DNA of 64,000 bases, taken from positions 8,070,903-8,134,902 of the forward strand of contig NC_072450.1 in the NCBI RefSeq assembly GCF_027596085.1, given 5' to 3'. Below, in pieces: positions 48,901 to 63,400 of the stretch. Each line of letters begins with the position of its first letter. The first letter of the stretch is position 1. A program made the translations under genes and the position numbers. The notes beneath the pieces are model-generated. The model ran no database searches and had not been told where the DNA came from. It worked only from the letters and a program-made list of their open reading frames with translations. Source of the DNA: Anoplopoma fimbria (Eukaryota; Chordata; Actinopteri; Perciformes; Anoplopomatidae).

Positions 48901-50033
48901 TTTTTTTTTATATTTTATTATTTATTTAAATGTATTATTTACATATTATATAGCATACTTTATTGTAAGAGACAACAACATATCAAATTGCTAACATTTA
49001 ATCATTTCTGCTTAAATGTATATATTAAAAAAAATGAAGACAAGAAACATACAATACAAAGGCATGACTAAACATAAAAAGCAAACCTATTGATTTGATT
49101 GATCACTCAATCCTTTAGTCCATCAGCTAAACATCCATAACATCACGTCAGTTATTCCCAAGGCTATACTCCTGTTCAGTCATTTAACTCAATCATCTTT
49201 GATAAAAATCTCTCAATACCTCCAGACATTTCACTTATCGCAAATTTTCTGGAGTGTTGATTTTTAACTAGTTCCTTCCTATTTATTCTGATGATTCCTC
49301 ACAGATTTTGGTCTGTTTCTAGAGTTAGCCCCGGTAGTGTTATACCTACAATAACGTCCATTGTGAAGCAGTTTGTTCATACTGAACGTCGTCTCTGTGA
49401 AACTGCTGAGAAGAAAAAAAACAATCCTGATAAATAATTTATCCTCATTAGTCTATTCTGATCCAGACAGAAGTGCAGGCACCTGAGAAGGACTGTATCT
49501 GCTCCCACCCGCCTGCATTTTTCATTACCTCCTGGCATTTATACTATCCAGCCACAACTTCCCCCTCGCAGCCACACACTTTGCCTCACACGTCTCATTC
49601 CTCTTTTATTCCTCGACGCTAATGATATTACGGTCCCTCCTGACAGCGAGTCGGTCTCCCAGTCCCGTAATTAGCCCCACATAAACCCGATGAGCTCGGT
49701 CTCTTCATGGCCTCCTCTGCTGCCGTTCAGATGCCTTTGAGATGGCCGTGATGACATTACAGTGAATCCTTCGTACTGCGGCAACCGGAGGCCTCCAGGC
49801 TTCATGGTGTCCATAAATTTACCCACTTGATGAAATTAACACTCAGTTGAACCCTGCATTATTGGATTTGTTTGTGTGTGGTTTTGGGGGGGTCTCAGAG
49901 GAAGTGGGAAAGGAGAAAAATGTATGTGGAGGCATCCAGTGAAAAGAAAACCGAAGCAATACACCTGCAATTTATGTCCCAGCAGGTTTTGGAGCTCTGC
50001 GATCTTGTTGAGTGACTTTCTTCTGAAGTATCT

Positions 50034-50528
50034 TAAAGCAAAAGTTTGATATTCTTGGAAATGCTCCTGCCTTTAAAAAAAACAACATGCTGGTCTAGGC
50101 TGTTTTTTTTGCAGCAAGTATGCTTTTTTCCTTTGGGGCAGTAAGTTAGAGATGAGAAAATCAATACCACTCTCATATCTGGACACCAATTGGATACGAG
50201 CATACAGCTAATAAAAGCTGCAGCCGCTTAGCTTAGCTTAGCTTAGCACAAAAACTGGACGCAGGTGGAAAAAGCGTTTAAATTAAATTATAATGCTGAA
50301 TTATAAATAATTAACACGTTATAGCTCACCGCTGAAGGGTTGATTTTGTTATATTTGGAGCTAAGCTAGCTGTTTTCCCCTGTTTCAAGTCTTTCTGCAA
50401 AGCTAAGCTAACTGGCTGCAGCTTCATATTTAAAGGACAAATAAAAGGGTGGCATCAATCTTCTCCTCTAACTCTCAACAAGAAAACTAACGAGCATGTT
50501 TTCTAAATTGTGTCAGCGCTCCTTTAAA
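50034..50528. mobile_element. Foldback (MITE-like) element, family 2, near full length
   Basis: Long imperfect terminal inverted repeats. The left side reads AGTTTGATATTCTTGGAAAT, ATCAATACCACTCTCATATC and GCTGCAGCCGCTTAGCTTAG. The right side reads its complement in reverse order: AGCTAAGCTAACTGGCTGCA, GGTGGCATCAATCTTCTCC and CGAGCATGTTTTCTAAATTG. There is no coding capacity. Four GCTTA units lie at about 50227-50247. Confidence 0.8.
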
Positions 50529-51524
50529 ATTCTGCCCTCATATTAGCAGCTACCCGAGCAGTCTGCTGGAAAGCTTTTCTAAATCAGCTCTGCCTTCAAA
50601 TGTCACTTCTTTATCTGGTTTCATTTGTGCTATGGAGCAGACAGCGTTATCAAATTCAGCTCAGTCTCTCTTCCAAATGAGCCCCAGAGATAGAGAAACT
50701 GTCATTACACTAAAGGAAAATATATTCCCTGCCTCCGTTTCCAAAAACCTGGTAATTGCTGTATTTTGCTCATTCATGAGCAGCTGGCATCCTTTGGTTT
50801 AAATGGAAGAGAGAATGAAAAGTCTTCTGCAGTGCAATCAGCAGCCAGAGTCAGACATGACGACGGTGCTGGAAGAGAACAATGAGGAGACAGAGCAGCA
50901 GCAGGAGGTCGAGTAAATAGGAGATGATATAGAGATGTACAGGAGAGAAAAGCAAGTCTGCAGCAGGGGGATTTCTAGATTGAGCGATGGGGAGAAACCC
51001 GCATTCAAAGTCTGAAATTCAACAGGGGGAAAAACAGCGCCTGGAGTCTAACAACTATTAATAATGTATCAGGGGGGCGTCTGCCACACACGCACGCTCC
51101 TCATTTGGAGATACAAACGACACCTCATCAACCAAAACACCAGGGAGCGGAGCTCTGAGCAGCTGCAGCACGACCGCCTGGTTCACTGAAGGAAGTCTAT
51201 CGCACATCTGTCCTTCTGTAACCACGACACTAACTCAGCACATCATAACTCATCACTGTTGTTAAAAAATTAGTGGGAAAAATAAGACGATTGGGCATTT
51301 GTATGCTAGAACCTTAAATTTTATTATGTGCATTTCTTGTTTTTCTTATTTATGGTCACATATGTGGAGTGATGGGATGCAACTATGAACATTTAATCGA
51401 TTACAATACTAATGAACACGTTTGAGGTTAATCTGCTTTACTTGAGTATTTTCATATCCACACACACAGGACTTTCATCCAGGCCAACACTGTTCATGTC
51501 CAGTGCAAAACTATCTACATTCCA

Positions 51525-51835
51525 CTAACCAAACTACCATACTATTTAGTACGACAAAAAAATATGTAGTGTGTCCCAATACATGTATGTCAAATACAGT
51601 ATGCCAAAATAATGTCCTACTGCAGCCAGCATGATATTCTGACTATTCTGACCCACAATCCTGAGCCCAGCGGATATGTGAGAAAGAGGGTCAAAGTTCA
51701 AGGTGCCATATTATGACAAAGTAGTATGTCCAAATTAAATGTATACTGCATGCAACACTATGTACTTTTGCAGTATTTACTAAAAGTACATTAGAAAGAG
51801 TATGCAATTTAGAGAACAGTGTCAAAGGAAACTTT
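51525..51835. mobile_element. Foldback-type dispersed repeat, family 3
   Basis: AACCAAACTACCATACTATT, ATGTAGTGTGTCCCAATACA and TGTCAAATACAGTATGCCAA lie at the left. GACAAAGTAGTATGTCCAAA, TGTATACTGCATGCAACACT and AAGAGTATGCAATTT lie at the right. AGTATG/CATACT motifs in opposite halves are typical of a common percomorph MITE. Confidence 0.6.
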
Positions 51836-52129
51836 GGTCAAAGTAAATTTTGAGTCTTGAGTCTCGTAAGTCGTTAGTCACGTGACTACCTTGAATTTCG
51901 TGAATCACTACTCACCTGAGTCATTTGTTAGCGTTTACCGTGATCATTTCCTAAACTAAAACCAATAGTTTTTGTTGCCTAAACCTAACTTCATGTGAAA
52001 ACAGATGATTATTATTATAAGTGGAAACTGATACATCCAAAGCTGATGCTATAAGGCTAAGTAAAGTGTCATACTTTAAAGCTTAGGGCCACTGACTAAG
52101 CATCGTTATTTTATTAGTTTGGATTGAGA

Positions 52130-52400
52130 ATTCGTTGATATTTAAGTATTGCTACTTTTACTTAAATAGAAGATCGAAATACTTCCACCATTCACATCAT
52201 TATTGGATTAGTGTTATCGTCTCAGGGTTTTAATGTTGTAGGTTAATGAAGTGGAGCAACTTTAACTACTTTATATGCTGCCAGGTAGTTTACAGTAGTT
52301 TGCATCAGACTTCATTTTATGTTTTGTACATAAAATCTGATTTTGCAATTCATAACTGTAAAATAAATGTAGTGTAGCATTAGAAGTAGTACCACTGCAT
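52130..52400. repeat. Dispersed repeat family 4, partial copy
   Basis: It contains TTTTACTTAAATAGAAGATC, GAAATACTTCCACCATTC, CATTATTGGATTAGTGTTAT and CTACTTTATATGCTGCCAGG. These are pieces, in order, of the element seen more completely at 63070-63504. Confidence 0.6.
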
Positions 52401-53050
52401 ATATTTAATTAAATCTTATTTAATCACATTTAATATGTGTGCAGTGAGCCTTTGGTCCACCTCACACTCATCTGAAGTTAACAAAAACAGAGTTTGCATC
52501 AGCAGCGACTCAATGAATGCTTAATTGTGCTGATGTTACACAAACATGCAGGACTTTCAACAGGAGGCTCAGTTTGTGCCTCAGACTTTGACCTGAAGTT
52601 AACTTGTTACTTTTTCTCATTAACAGTCAATAAAAGAAGCATGCAGCGCTTCAAGACCTTTCTGTCTCTGCAGTAAAGCACTTTAATTCCATATCATCTC
52701 CAAAACTTAGCTTCGTATCCAAGGTTACTGAAAGATAAGTTAATTCATATCAAAGGAATACAGGGTCAACATATAATATCTATGAGGACTCTGAGCTTCT
52801 TTAAAGAAAACCTTCAATTCAGGCTAAAATAATTTAAAAAAAAACCTTTCCTTCTCATCATGCTGAGCCACACAGCTTCTGTTTGAAAGTACTGACACCT
52901 TGTGGTGAGATGAGACATTACAAGTGTCAGCAAGTACTGGCAGATTGTATTCAATCTTATTTTAATGTTTAATTTATAAAGACAGATTAGAGGAAAAGCA
53001 ACTGTGTTTAATGTTTCTCTTTGATTCATTTTTTTTTCATTCTGAAAGAA

Positions 53051-53235
53051 CAGTGTGTAGCATTTAAGGGAATCTATTGGCAGAAATTAAGAATAATACT
53101 AATAAATATGTATGTTTTAGTGGTAAATCACCTGAAAATACGAACCATTGGGTTTCTGTTACCTATAAATGTTTATATCTCTACATAATGATCGGGTCAC
53201 TAGATGAGACCAAATCCTACAGACTGCACCTTTAA
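53051..53235. mobile_element. Short foldback element, family 5
   Basis: The left arm CAGTGTGTAGCATTTAAGGG (53051 on) pairs with the right arm, which contains GACCAAATCCTACAGACTG and ends about 53226. A CACCTTTAA end follows. It is 185 bp without coding capacity, a known type of percomorph MITE. Confidence 0.7.
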
Positions 53236-53534
53236 TTTGTCTTTACGTCTTTTATACGCATCAAATTGATAAGTCAAGATCAAATTGAGTTTTTTCTGAA
53301 TATAAATTGGTCAATATGATGAAAACTTTTACTGCACTTTTATTTTCTTTCATGTAATTATAATTGATGTTTTATACATATGAAGATGAATTCCTGGTTT
53401 ACATTAAAGACAGTGATGTATCACAGATTTGTATTTACTGTTGATGTTAGTGGGTTTGATCAGGTGGTAACCCTGAAGCATTTAAATCAATCTGGATTTA
53501 AAAGACCATGTTGTTGAGATGCTGAAAAAACTGG

Positions 53535-53690
53535 AATACAGTGGAATACAACTAAATACATTTACTCCAGTTCAGTACTTAAGTACAATATTTATATATG
53601 TTAAACTGAGTATTTTCATTTTCTGCTTCTTTACTTTTCTAATCCACAAAATATTGGAATTTTTACTCCACCACTAACATGGTGCATTTT
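53535..53690. repeat. Dispersed repeat family 4, end fragment
   Basis: CTAAATACATTTACTCCAGT, TCAGTACTTAAGTACAATAT and TTTTTACTCCACCACTAACA resemble the terminal part of the family. Confidence 0.55.
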
Positions 53691-54095
53691 TATATATTGA
53701 TTCTGTACGTTTGTCCAACGTAAGAATGAAGTAAGTGAATGTCTTGTTTTTTAAACTCTACATGGAAATCTAATTTATGTTTCCCTCTAGTGGTTCGTCT
53801 TTGTCAGTACACAGTGAAATCACTGTTAGTGATGTAACGTCAGCGAACAACCCAAATCTTTTGAACGGCTCCTTGGTACGAACAAAGTGAACCGAGTTGC
53901 ACTTAAGGGCTGTTTTTATTGCCATTGTGGACTAAATTTCACTGCCCACCCTTGATGTGCAATTGGCTGTGGACTGTTCCCCGTTTCCCCTCTGAGGTGC
54001 ATAGTCTTCAGACGCCGACCGAAAGTCCCTCCATGGCCTTTTCACAGCCATGTAACCCTGCAACCGAGTTCCTCCAGGATATCATAGCTTTAAGG

Positions 54096-54223
<128 letters not shown>

Positions 54224-56184
54224 ATACTAAAACAAGCAGCCAGACTGGGGGAAAGAGAGAGAGAAGAGGTTGGATGGAGCAGAGGAGCAGAACTGTTTGT
54301 TGTCCGGCACCGAGAAATGAGTTTGAGCTGCTGTGAACAGCCGGACTGTTTTGCGGCACTTTGGCCTTATAAGGTCGAAAAAAAAAAAGAAAAAGAAAAG
54401 ACTAATTAGTCAAAGAAACAGAGGCATTAGATTCGGCTCCTTTCAAAAAAGCCATAATTCCCACCACTAATCACTGTTGGCTTTAATTTAATAATTTCAC
54501 AGTTTGTAAGCGTTGGCAACGACTGCAGAACCTTTTCCATTTTGATTCCTCTCCTACAAGCCATATGAGATGTGTTTTTACAAGTCTGTATTGTTTACGA
54601 TGCTGTTGGTACACACTGTGCTTTTATGCCTGGTGATTCAGGTTGCCATGAGCAGCACGACACATAGTGGCACAAATCTGCACCATGCAGGTTGTGTTTT
54701 GGACTCATAGAGCACATCCCTGACCCCACCCGACCCCAACCGTCAGTAACGCTGGATGGGTGTGGTGAGGTGTGATCACAAGGGCCACATTCTTGAGATT
54801 TAGAGGGCAGTGAAACACTTTTAATACCAATATATAATATTAAAATCACCTTTAACATAACTATAAACACCAACAGAGACTCAGTGTGCTGTGTTGGTTT
54901 TTCTTCACTATATTTCTATGTTGTCGTCACTTTGACCTTCCTCTCGACTCTCTCGGGTCACAACCTTTTGCACTTGACTTTGTTTACACTTTTGCCATTT
55001 AAAGTCGTAATGACTTACATATTAACGAACTCCAAGCCGACCCAAACTGACTAGTCTGTTTGTTTATTGTCTTTTTCGCTGTGAACCTGCGCTGTTGCTT
55101 TCCAGCTCTGCTCCTCTGAGAGAGAAAGCGGAATGAGATCCCAAGGTGCTCTGTACTACATGTGTTGTCTCATCACACTGATCTGTTGTGATTGCAGGTA
55201 CAACACTTTTATTTTTCAAATTTTAGCGCCGACTTCTTTGACGTGGTTTTGAAGGAAAATCACGATATGGTAAACTTGCTTGAATAATTCAGACTGGTAG
55301 TTGAGGATTAGGCATTTCAGAGCAATTTGGGTTTTCCATCAAACCTTCGAGATGAAGCATTAACTTACCTTTTGTGTTTAAACTCAAGCAAGCGTGACCT
55401 TCTGTTTAATATTTGAGCGTGAAAAGACAGAGCTTTTGTACGCAGTGATGTCACTAAAGTAAAAATATATCACACCAAATTGTAATTGACTTTTCCATCT
55501 TCTTTACAACGTGAGCAAACTGTCAAACAAACCACAAACAACATCTACAGCTCTTTGACTTCCTAATCCTGCGGCGGCAGTGAGAAGTGTTTGCTCTCTT
55601 TGTTTCAGAGTTTAAACTAGATAACAGGCCCAGGGAGCTCTGGCTGGGCTCGGCCGTCGACCACTGGGTGTGACGGCCGCTGTCGGCCTTTGTGGGGCAG
55701 ATGGTGACATGTCGGCCAAAACCAGGAGAGGAGCAAGACAAGTGGCATGAAAGGAACTCTGTTGACTTTTCTGCCAGACCAATTCACACCCTTCATTCAT
55801 CATGTCAGACCTTATCTGAACCGGCTGAAACTCAGAGAGCACTTGTTAAATCCAGTGTTGGGCTGAGCTTCCTGTTTGCAGCTTTTGATGAGAGTTTCTG
55901 GCAGGGAAAAAGTTTTTTTAAATAATAGCCTCACATGCAGACAATCACAATAATATCAATCACAGCTGAAGGAGATTTTTTTTATTAATTTTTTTTTTTT
56001 ACTGAAACCTGTTGTACTGGCTTAACTGTCATCTCTTTGTGCGAGAATTATGCAATTATAAAAGGAAGAGCTTTGCTTTGCAAATAACAGGCTCTTTATA
56101 TTAATGATAAGATGTTGTGATCTTGAAAGACTTGTCTTCCTTTACAGAATAATCCCATGGCCAAACAGCAGTTGCTTGCACGCG

Positions 56185-56307
<123 letters not shown>

Positions 56308-56502
56308 ATGCCTTTATGTGTGAGAGCATACACCTGTGTGCACATACCCTCCACCTCCAGAGAGACACCAGCAGGAAGAGGAGGAGGAGGTAAAGGAGGA
56401 GGAAGAGGAGGAGTTGCACAGGTACACTGGATATTCTGGCTGGGTTTTGCAGAGGGAGGAGATGAAGGGGGAAACCTTGAGAGCAGCATGGCAACACAAA
56501 CC

Positions 56503-56540
56503 TTATAAAGAATGAGGCACACCCCAGCGGGCCGCCTCAG
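56503..56540 (+). promoter_or_regulatory. paqr5: Candidate paqr5 core promoter (TATA box, initiator)
   Basis: TTATAAAG at 56503-56510 is followed about 30 bp downstream by an initiator-like CTCAGTTC (A at about 56538). That would give a leader of about 40 nt before the ATG at 56580. An alternative reading is that CTCCCTGACAG at 56550-56560 is a splice acceptor joining an upstream leader exon. Confidence 0.5.
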
Positions 56541-56579
56541 TTCAGCTCTCCTCCCTGACAGCAGCACCTTGCAGCAATC

Positions 56580-56633
56580 ATGCTCAGCCTCATCAAATTA
56601 CCACAAGTCTTCACCATCAACCAGGTGCCCAAA
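56580..56633 (+). CDS. paqr5: paqr5 coding exon 1
   Basis: 18 codons, MLSLIKLPQVFTINQVPK, ending at donor GTAAGT (56634) in phase 0. The ATG is the first in the predicted leader and has A at -3 (CAATCATG). It encodes the short N-terminal tail. Confidence 0.9.
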
Positions 56634-59600
56634 GTAAGTTCATCTTCATTGTATCTTAACTGGATGTTTCAGCCTTCATACACTCAGACTGAGCTGGACT
56701 CTAATAGGATATCTAGTGTTTTGTGTAGGTGAATTAAAGGAGACATATTGTGCTTATTTTCAGGGTCACACTTGTATTTTTTGTTTCTACTAGAACATGA
56801 TTACATGCTTTATTGATGGAAAAACTCTATTTTTTTTTATGCTGTCAGTTTGAAGGTACTTGTAATAATCTTCTGTCAGAAAACGCTCAGTTTTAGTGCT
56901 TTTCAACAGAATTGCATTGCTCGGCAATAGCTTTGGTCCATGTTTACTTCCTGGCAGCTGATGTCTTTCACATATACTGCAGCAGGAATTAAACTGGGAT
57001 AAATATAAAGTGTTTATCTTTAATACTCTGAAATGGTCTATATGTTGTATAGTTGTGACATCACAAAGTACAGAAATCCCGATAGCTCCTTTAAAAGGGA
57101 CAGTTTCTGAATACTGGCTGTGTGTATATCTCCATGGATTGAGTGATTTAATACTTTCACAGTATTATTATGGCACCTAAAGCTGCTGTAAAATATAAAA
57201 CAAAACGTGAAAATCCCAATTTTTAGTCCAAAGTGTGAAAGACGTAATTCTTATTTAATACTTTTCATACTCCACTTCATCAAAATTATTACAAATGATT
57301 AATTACTCCTGTAACTGTTTGAATGTAAGCGTTTTTCTTTCTCATAACTGTAACCACTGACATTTCCCAGTCTTGTGTGTTTTGTTTTGTTGAGAGACTG
57401 CTTCTGCCTCCAGAGCAGGACAGGTTTCACAAATTTGTCTAACTGGCTGAGGATTAACCAAGAGCTTTGTCTTTCAAGGTTTTCCACGAGGACAGCATCA
57501 TCTCCGGCTACCGACACCCCCGCAGCTCCGCCATCGACTGCATCCTGAGCCTCTTCCAGCTGACCAATGAGACGCTCAACATCTGGACACACTTTTTGCC
57601 CACCTGGTAAACGCTCTTAATGCTATTTAAACTACAATGTTGTTTTAGTGCTGCAATGCATCGCTATTTTAAGAGCCATAAACGTGTGTTTGCTACCTGT
57701 CATATGTCGTGTAAACTGGCAACATGGGACACACCTGAGGCAATTTTTTTTGATTTGGTTTTCCAACTGTTTTGCCAGCCAGGGGCCGAGTTAGTGAGTT
57801 AAGTTCAAATTACATAACATCTTCTGTAAATTCTTACTCAACAAAGCAGAGAGTTTTTTGTTTTCATAACAGTCACGAGGCGTTGCTTGTCTTTATCCTT
57901 CTTTGTATTAAAGGAATCTTGCCCAGCTTGTAGAGCTTGAAGGTAAGACAGTAAGACAGAATTTCAATTTGTGGTTTTACAGACTGACACAAGTCCTTAA
58001 CTACTATGATTCATAGACAGAGGATTTATTACATCAGTTCTAAAGGCTACTATTCATTTTTACTGCTTATATCCAGAGTTACAGTATTCGTCTGCTCGGT
58101 ATTCATGGTGTCTGTCAGTGAAAACATCCCGATGCATATTTTATTACCATAAATGTACTCTTCAAGATGTCAGGAGAGCAGCGGACTTTACATAGTAATG
58201 AAGCCGTTGAGGATAGTGTGGACAGTTGGCACACGACAAGAATGTTTCAAATCAGTCGCAGACCTGGAATGACTCAGGGAATATGAGAAGGATTGCACAC
58301 ACAGACAGGTTTGTTTTGAAGACGTGCATCCCAGCAACCATGTGTGTCTCATTGACCTCCTGCAGAGCTGTTATGTCCTTTACTGTTTGTGCAGCAGGTA
58401 TCCAGTCAAACCAGACTCTCATAGTACAGCTGCATTGTTACGGTGTATTTATCTGTTAATCAGCTCATACATCTACTAAACCTTTTTACAGTACATTGTG
58501 AAAATGTAATTGAATACTGTTTGGTATACTACTGATAAATGTCCACCTCTTCAAAAGAGTTGGAAAGCCTTGTTTTTATTGAGTTGAGGGAACAATTGGA
58601 TTTGTCTGTTTATACATGTGTGTAGGGCTTAGTAAACTAATTGGTCATTTTGGTCTCAGTCAACTAAGATTTCTTTAGTCAATTAGTAATTTTTTTATGT
58701 TTTTTTCATACTGAATGACTTATTCCCAATACATTTATGAGCATCTTTCTGGTAAACACAAGTTTTAAAGTGGTGCTTTGCATGGTTCTTTGTAGAGAAC
58801 CAAGTTTTACAGTTTTAAATTAAATCAACTGATTGATTTGTTGTGAAAATCTTGTGAGTGTTCGTCGACTAAGACTGTTGAGGACGCGGTGTCTTCTCTC
58901 TGATTAATTCTAACCATGGTGGAGATTATGACCTACAATCACTTATTGTCATCTTTGTAACACATTTATTCCTCACATTGCAAACCACTGTCTACTGATC
59001 CATGTTTGAATGTGGCGGTTAGAGGTACATCAGCAGCTGTAGTGTTTATATAAGTGACTGTGCATGGGGGAATAACTGCTTTACAAACTGGATATCCAGT
59101 CTAACAACTGATGACAATATAACTAAACATTTGGCTCAAATTCAATTATGTTTGACTACCTTTATACTTTTAAGAGGTCTAAATAAAAAAGTAACCAAGT
59201 GATGTAATTAGTAACTTAAGGTTTGATAGAAATAAACTGTAACTTCTTAAACTGAGTTGATGCAACTCGCTGGGCCTAACATTGAGTGAACTCAAGAAAC
59301 CTTAGCAGCTTATTGCTTAATTTATTTGAGTCTTCTTACATTTTTTTTACAGTGTTTTGAGAGACTTAAGATGCAATACCTGTAGGAGCAGACAGAGAGA
59401 CTGAACAGCTGGAGAGGTAGAAGGCCAAAGATAGACAGGAAGTCAAAGAATGAGGATAATGTTCGTGTCTGCCAGCTACAGAATGTTCATTCTGGAGCCT
59501 AAAGCAAAACATTTTTACTTCCTTTCCCAAGTTTAGAGTCTCCTTGCTGTTTGAAAAACACAGCAAGACAGCATGAAGGTTAAATCCAAGACTTAACTGA

Positions 59601-60091
59601 TGCAATTATTTATTTGTGTAGATGTGTGTGTATGTGAGTAGATCTCAAGCACATCTAAAGCTACTTCAGAGGTTCCTGCCCCCAGGAGCCACGGTGCACT
59701 TCCTCCCTGCTGAGATGCTAGTTGCTTTGACTGCATAGTCCAGGGAGTAAGTGCGTGTATGTGTAAGTGTGTGTGTACAGGTGCGTGTGTGTGCGCGGGT
59801 GGCTGTGCGTTGAGCATATGCTAAGGCCACGTGGGTGTTTGTGTCTTGGGGCTTGGTGTAGGCCTAAAGGCAAGCCGCTAATGAGCAGAGCTGTGCTCGA
59901 GGCTTATGAGTTGCCTCAATTAGTTAACTGCTCAGTGACGGGGAAAAGCACAAGTAATGATGATTTGTTAATGAGAGGCGGGTTAACGGACAAACGAGGC
60001 AAACTGTAGTAACCTGAAAAGATTGAGCCTTCTATGTGGAATTTTTATGTAACAGAGTTGCTGACAAATGCAGGACTTAATTGAGTGATAC

Positions 60092-60172
<81 letters not shown>

Positions 60173-60348
60173 GTATGGACGTTAGCAACATTAGCTTCAA
60201 TCACAGACAAAACCTTCTCATTTTCAGTTATGTCAAGTTTTTTGTGACTCTAACTAGTTTTACTTTGAAAGTGTGAAGTTCATCTCTTCCTTTTTTCCTG
60301 CTCTGAGCATAGACGTTAATAAATGTTGCTGTGTTGGTGTTTATTAAA

Positions 60349-60409
<61 letters not shown>

Positions 60410-63400
60410 AAAATATATTTCTTTAAATCTTTCCTGAATCTGTTCTGGCCCACTAGAGAAGGTAATTGGCCATCATACAGAAAGTTTATACATTTCTATT
60501 GTTTTATAGTTTCCATAATTACGTCTCTCGTGGTTTAATTGGTTGGTTAAAAAAAAAGGAAATAGGATGAGATTTAGATGAACACTCTTGTGTCCGTGCA
60601 TGAGATATGGAACCAGAGCCAGGAGGCATTTAGCTTAGCTTAGCATAAAGACTAGAAGCAGAGGGAAACAGCTAGCATGGCCCTCTCCACAGGTCAGAAA
60701 TATGCCTACCAACAACACGAAAGTTTAGCAATTAACATGTTGTGTTGTGTTTGCTTGATTCTTAAACAAGTTGCTGTTTTATGGTAAGTTAGGTGCTGAA
60801 ATTATGATGTACAAATATCATAAACCAAATGTTCAGCCACTCCTTTATTATCTCATATATGTGCAAATATTCCTACAATACTACTAGTGATATAGTATTA
60901 CACTGTAACCGAATATCATCATGAATGAATGAGCATACTCCTTCATGTAATAACGGCCTAAATTTAACAGAGAAACTGATCAGTGGTGAGCTTGTTTTAT
61001 CTCTAGCTGCTAGAACATGATCTCTGAGGCCGTGTTTTCACTGAATAAATACCTTCTTATGAGTTCTTGCTACCAGACGTATAAACTAATAGAACCACAG
61101 TACAGTGTGTTGCTTCTCTATCCACCCTCTGGTAAGGATGTTAACATTTCTAAGACATTGCATGACCTTCTTTCCTATTCACTTCATTAAAGTAGAATAT
61201 AGGCTGCATACCTCTTCTCAGCTGTATAAATCTACAGATGGGTGACAAATAAAATAAAACTTTAATTAAGCTCCAAAATATCTCATAGGTGTAACTGTCA
61301 ATGTTATATGATTCACATAAGTATGATACTCTTGAAACCAGCAAGTGTCCCCTCATGTCTTCTTGTCTTTCTCCCCTAATTCATATTCCTTTAATGTGTC
61401 AGTCCTCTTTATAGCTTGACACTGCTGCTCTTTTTTGTATCATGAATGATGCCAATTGCTTGACGTTTTATATGATGATCAGACTCCAAAACGAATTGAT
61501 TTGAAATAACACAAGTGTTAAAAGTAAAAAAAGTTAAAAAAAAATCAGTACTGTTGCATCCAATATAACCAGGTTAATGTGACCTGTTTCTCCTGGCAGG
61601 TACTTCCTGTGGAAAGCAGTGACGGTGGTGTTTGTGCAGGTAGCATGGCAGGACTCTTTCATCTGGCCTCTGGTGATCTTCCTGCTCACCTGCTGCATTT
61701 ATCCGCTGGCGTCCAGCTGTGCTCACACCTTCAGCAGTATGTCGGCACGGGCACGCCACATCTGCTTCTTCTTCGACTACGCTGCCGTCAGTTTCTACAG
61801 CCTGGGTAAGTGTATGTGGCTCTCTGCTAACAGGTCCATGAGGGGCTATGTTTTATGCACTCATCTGACTTAACCTTGAAAACCCAACTGACCGCAGGGA
61901 AGATTTAGGGTTCATGTTAAGTGATCAACTATTTTTTTAATGAACGTAAAAAGTTAGATATTTATTAAATGAAGTGTCTGCCAACTGCTTTTCTCACTTC
62001 TGTGACCCTGGGAAACATACTAAGGCAGTTTGATGAATATAAAACATTTTACCATCATTAAAAACATTTTTCATCTAACTTTAAACCCTAAACCCTAAAC
62101 CCTAACCAGTTGTCAGGCAGAATACCCACATACCCACTGGCAGGTTAAGAGGTTAACAAGTTAATTTCAGTAACTAAATGCATGGAGTGTCTTAAAATCT
62201 GTGTTTAGTGAAACTGTTTTCTCCTTTGTAAAAGTTATACAAATCTAACAATTAAGTGAAATCAAATTCAATCAGATCAAAACAAATATGTTGTCTTTGT
62301 GTGTAAACATAGAGGTAACAAAACTGACTTTCAAAAAAAGACAGCAACAGAAATATGCAAACATACTGCCGATTAGTATTACCTTTGAAGATGTATAATT
62401 AATCCATACTTTTTTGTTAAACTTTAATGTCTGGTTTAAAGTATTGATTGAAACTTCTTTAGAGTTTGTAATGGGGGATGGACAAAGTATCTGACTGAAG
62501 TGTACACATACAGTTCCTGATATAAAACAAACATTGCTAAAAATGTCCAATTGTGTGTTTTATGTGTCCTGCTGCAGGCACAGCAATCGTCTATTCAGCG
62601 TATGTTTTCCCGGACAAGTGGGTGAACAGTTTGTTCCACCGATGCTACGTCCCCATCGCTGTGCTCAACACTGTCTTCTGCAGCAGCTTGGCCTGCTACT
62701 CCAGGTATGATGAGAACACACATTTTACACAGAAAACAATAAATGAAAAATAGCAAAGCATTTGTTCCTAAAAGATAAATCCACAGAAAGTTTTACTTGC
62801 AACAGTTAAAGTAAAATGAGTTAAATGTGTACCCTGAAAATACATCAGAGGCACAAACTGTGTGTGTCAGCATTAGAAAAAGCTAATATGCTAAATTCTA
62901 AATACTAAATTTTAGCATGTTCACATGCTAAATGTTACAGACTCATTACATTAACATGAATGGTATCAATTGAGTGTTCTCTAGTCTCATGTGTCTGTAT
63001 TCACTGATTCTTTGACTTGTAAATAAGGATAATGTTAACGTATACCTCAAAAGTGCAGTCCCGGTCCAGAAGTGGAAGAAGTAGGCTACTCAGATATTTT
63101 AATTAAGTAAAACTAGCAGTACCACAAGGTATAAATACTTTCTTACAAGTGAAAGTCCTTAAATATACAAAATTCACGACCAATGTAAAACTAGTCATCA
63201 CGCCAATTTCAGAATAATGTATAATATATTATTGGATTATAATTAATGATGCATTAATATCTTCATCGCCTTAATGTTATTGTTGCTAGATGGAGCTAAT
63301 TACTGAGCTTTATATTCTGCTGGGTATCATGTGAAATCAACCAAAGGATCAATACAGTCTCATCTTGAGTACACCATTACCTCTGAATTGTTGAAGAGTA

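Larger units (their letters stand above)
57607..61599 (+). other. paqr5: paqr5 intron 2
   Basis: 3993 bp. It contains a diverged repeat (58625-58890), a GT repeat (60099-60170), a TA repeat (60351-60402) and a family-2 foldback fragment (60562-60800). No extra exon is supported. Confidence 0.88.

Noticed and set aside
62081..62107. Interstitial telomere / chromosome fusion scar
   Set aside because: Only about 27 bp with a CCCTAAA unit, not the vertebrate TTAGGG; chance simple repeat is more likely.
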